The position numbers were made by a program, and so were the translations under genes. From JAMWZF01 sp041628615 (GTDB lineage Bacteria > Pseudomonadota > Alphaproteobacteria > Rhodobacterales > Rhodobacteraceae), in NCBI GenBank assembly GCA_041628615.1, contig JBFKOW010000181.1:1-6639 (forward strand): DNA of 6,639 nucleotides, written 5' to 3'. The first letter of the stretch is position 1. Every line of letters begins with the position of its first letter. Under the pieces are notes generated by a model. That model had not been told where the DNA came from, did no database searches, and saw only the letters and a program-made list of their open reading frames with translations. Positions 5,883 to 6,639 of this stretch are shown here, one piece after another.

Positions 5883-5897
5883 GAACAAGAGGTGAAC
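5883..5897 (+). promoter_or_regulatory. Perfect LexA (SOS) box GAAC-N7-GAAC upstream of recA
   Basis: GAAC (5883-5886), AAGAGGT, then GAAC (5894-5897) is an exact match to the direct-repeat LexA site of Alphaproteobacteria, read as GTTC-N7-GTTC on the other strand. It ends 49 nt before the recA start and 12 bp after the imperfect box, so recA should be repressed by LexA and induced by DNA damage. The match is seen directly; LexA control is inferred from the known regulon. Confidence 0.85.
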
Positions 5898-5946
5898 GAA
5901 GCAGCGATTGCCGGCCCCTGGGGGCTGTGGCAGAAGGAGCAAAACA

Positions 5947-6639
<693 letters not shown>

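Noticed and set aside
5914..5925. GCCC/GGGC stem just upstream of the recA ribosome site
   Set aside because: Only four pairs with a short loop; not above chance in this sequence and not long enough to call a regulator or terminator.

Overview
The window is GC-rich with strong G/C third-position bias. It looks like chromosomal core DNA from a member of the Rhodobacteraceae (Alphaproteobacteria). The clues are a PstC with a long N-terminal extension, a ChoX-type choline-binding protein, a recA promoter carrying direct-repeat GTTC/GAAC LexA sites of the alphaproteobacterial type, and an L-arabinonate dehydratase that closely resembles, from memory, the Rhizobium enzyme. I see no tRNA, rRNA, CRISPR array, insertion sequence or phage gene.

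Layout: (1) 1-2193, minus strand: the start of a pst high-affinity phosphate operon, pstS then pstC, with pstC running off the left edge. A strong hairpin lies between the two genes, and three 11-bp PhoB-type repeats lie upstream of pstS. (2) 2446-4188, plus strand: a complete sugar-acid dehydratase of the IlvD/Edd family, divergent from pstS, with a 16-bp operator-like palindrome in its leader. (3) 4196-4232: a long inverted repeat between converging genes, probably a bidirectional terminator. (4) 4211-5743, minus strand: a two-gene unit, a small PAPS-type sulfotransferase followed after 3 nt by a choX-like periplasmic choline-binding protein with no permease or ATPase gene after it. (5) 5947 to the right edge, plus strand: recA, its promoter carrying two LexA-type sites and possibly a CtrA-like site.

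How the parts work together: pstS and pstC are two parts of one inorganic phosphate importer and should be induced under phosphate limitation by PhoB. The dehydratase is a stand-alone step of pentonate/hexonate breakdown. The sulfotransferase and ChoX are translationally close, but their joint role is unknown. RecA is the SOS and recombination protein. Every gene belongs to a known family, so I do not claim a new system. The points most worth a second look are the regulatory DNA (Pho repeats, paired SOS boxes, inter-cistronic hairpin), the orphan ChoX with an apparent change at one substrate-contact position, and the sulfotransferase-choX pairing. The few intergenic stretches are all under 300 bp and are covered below.
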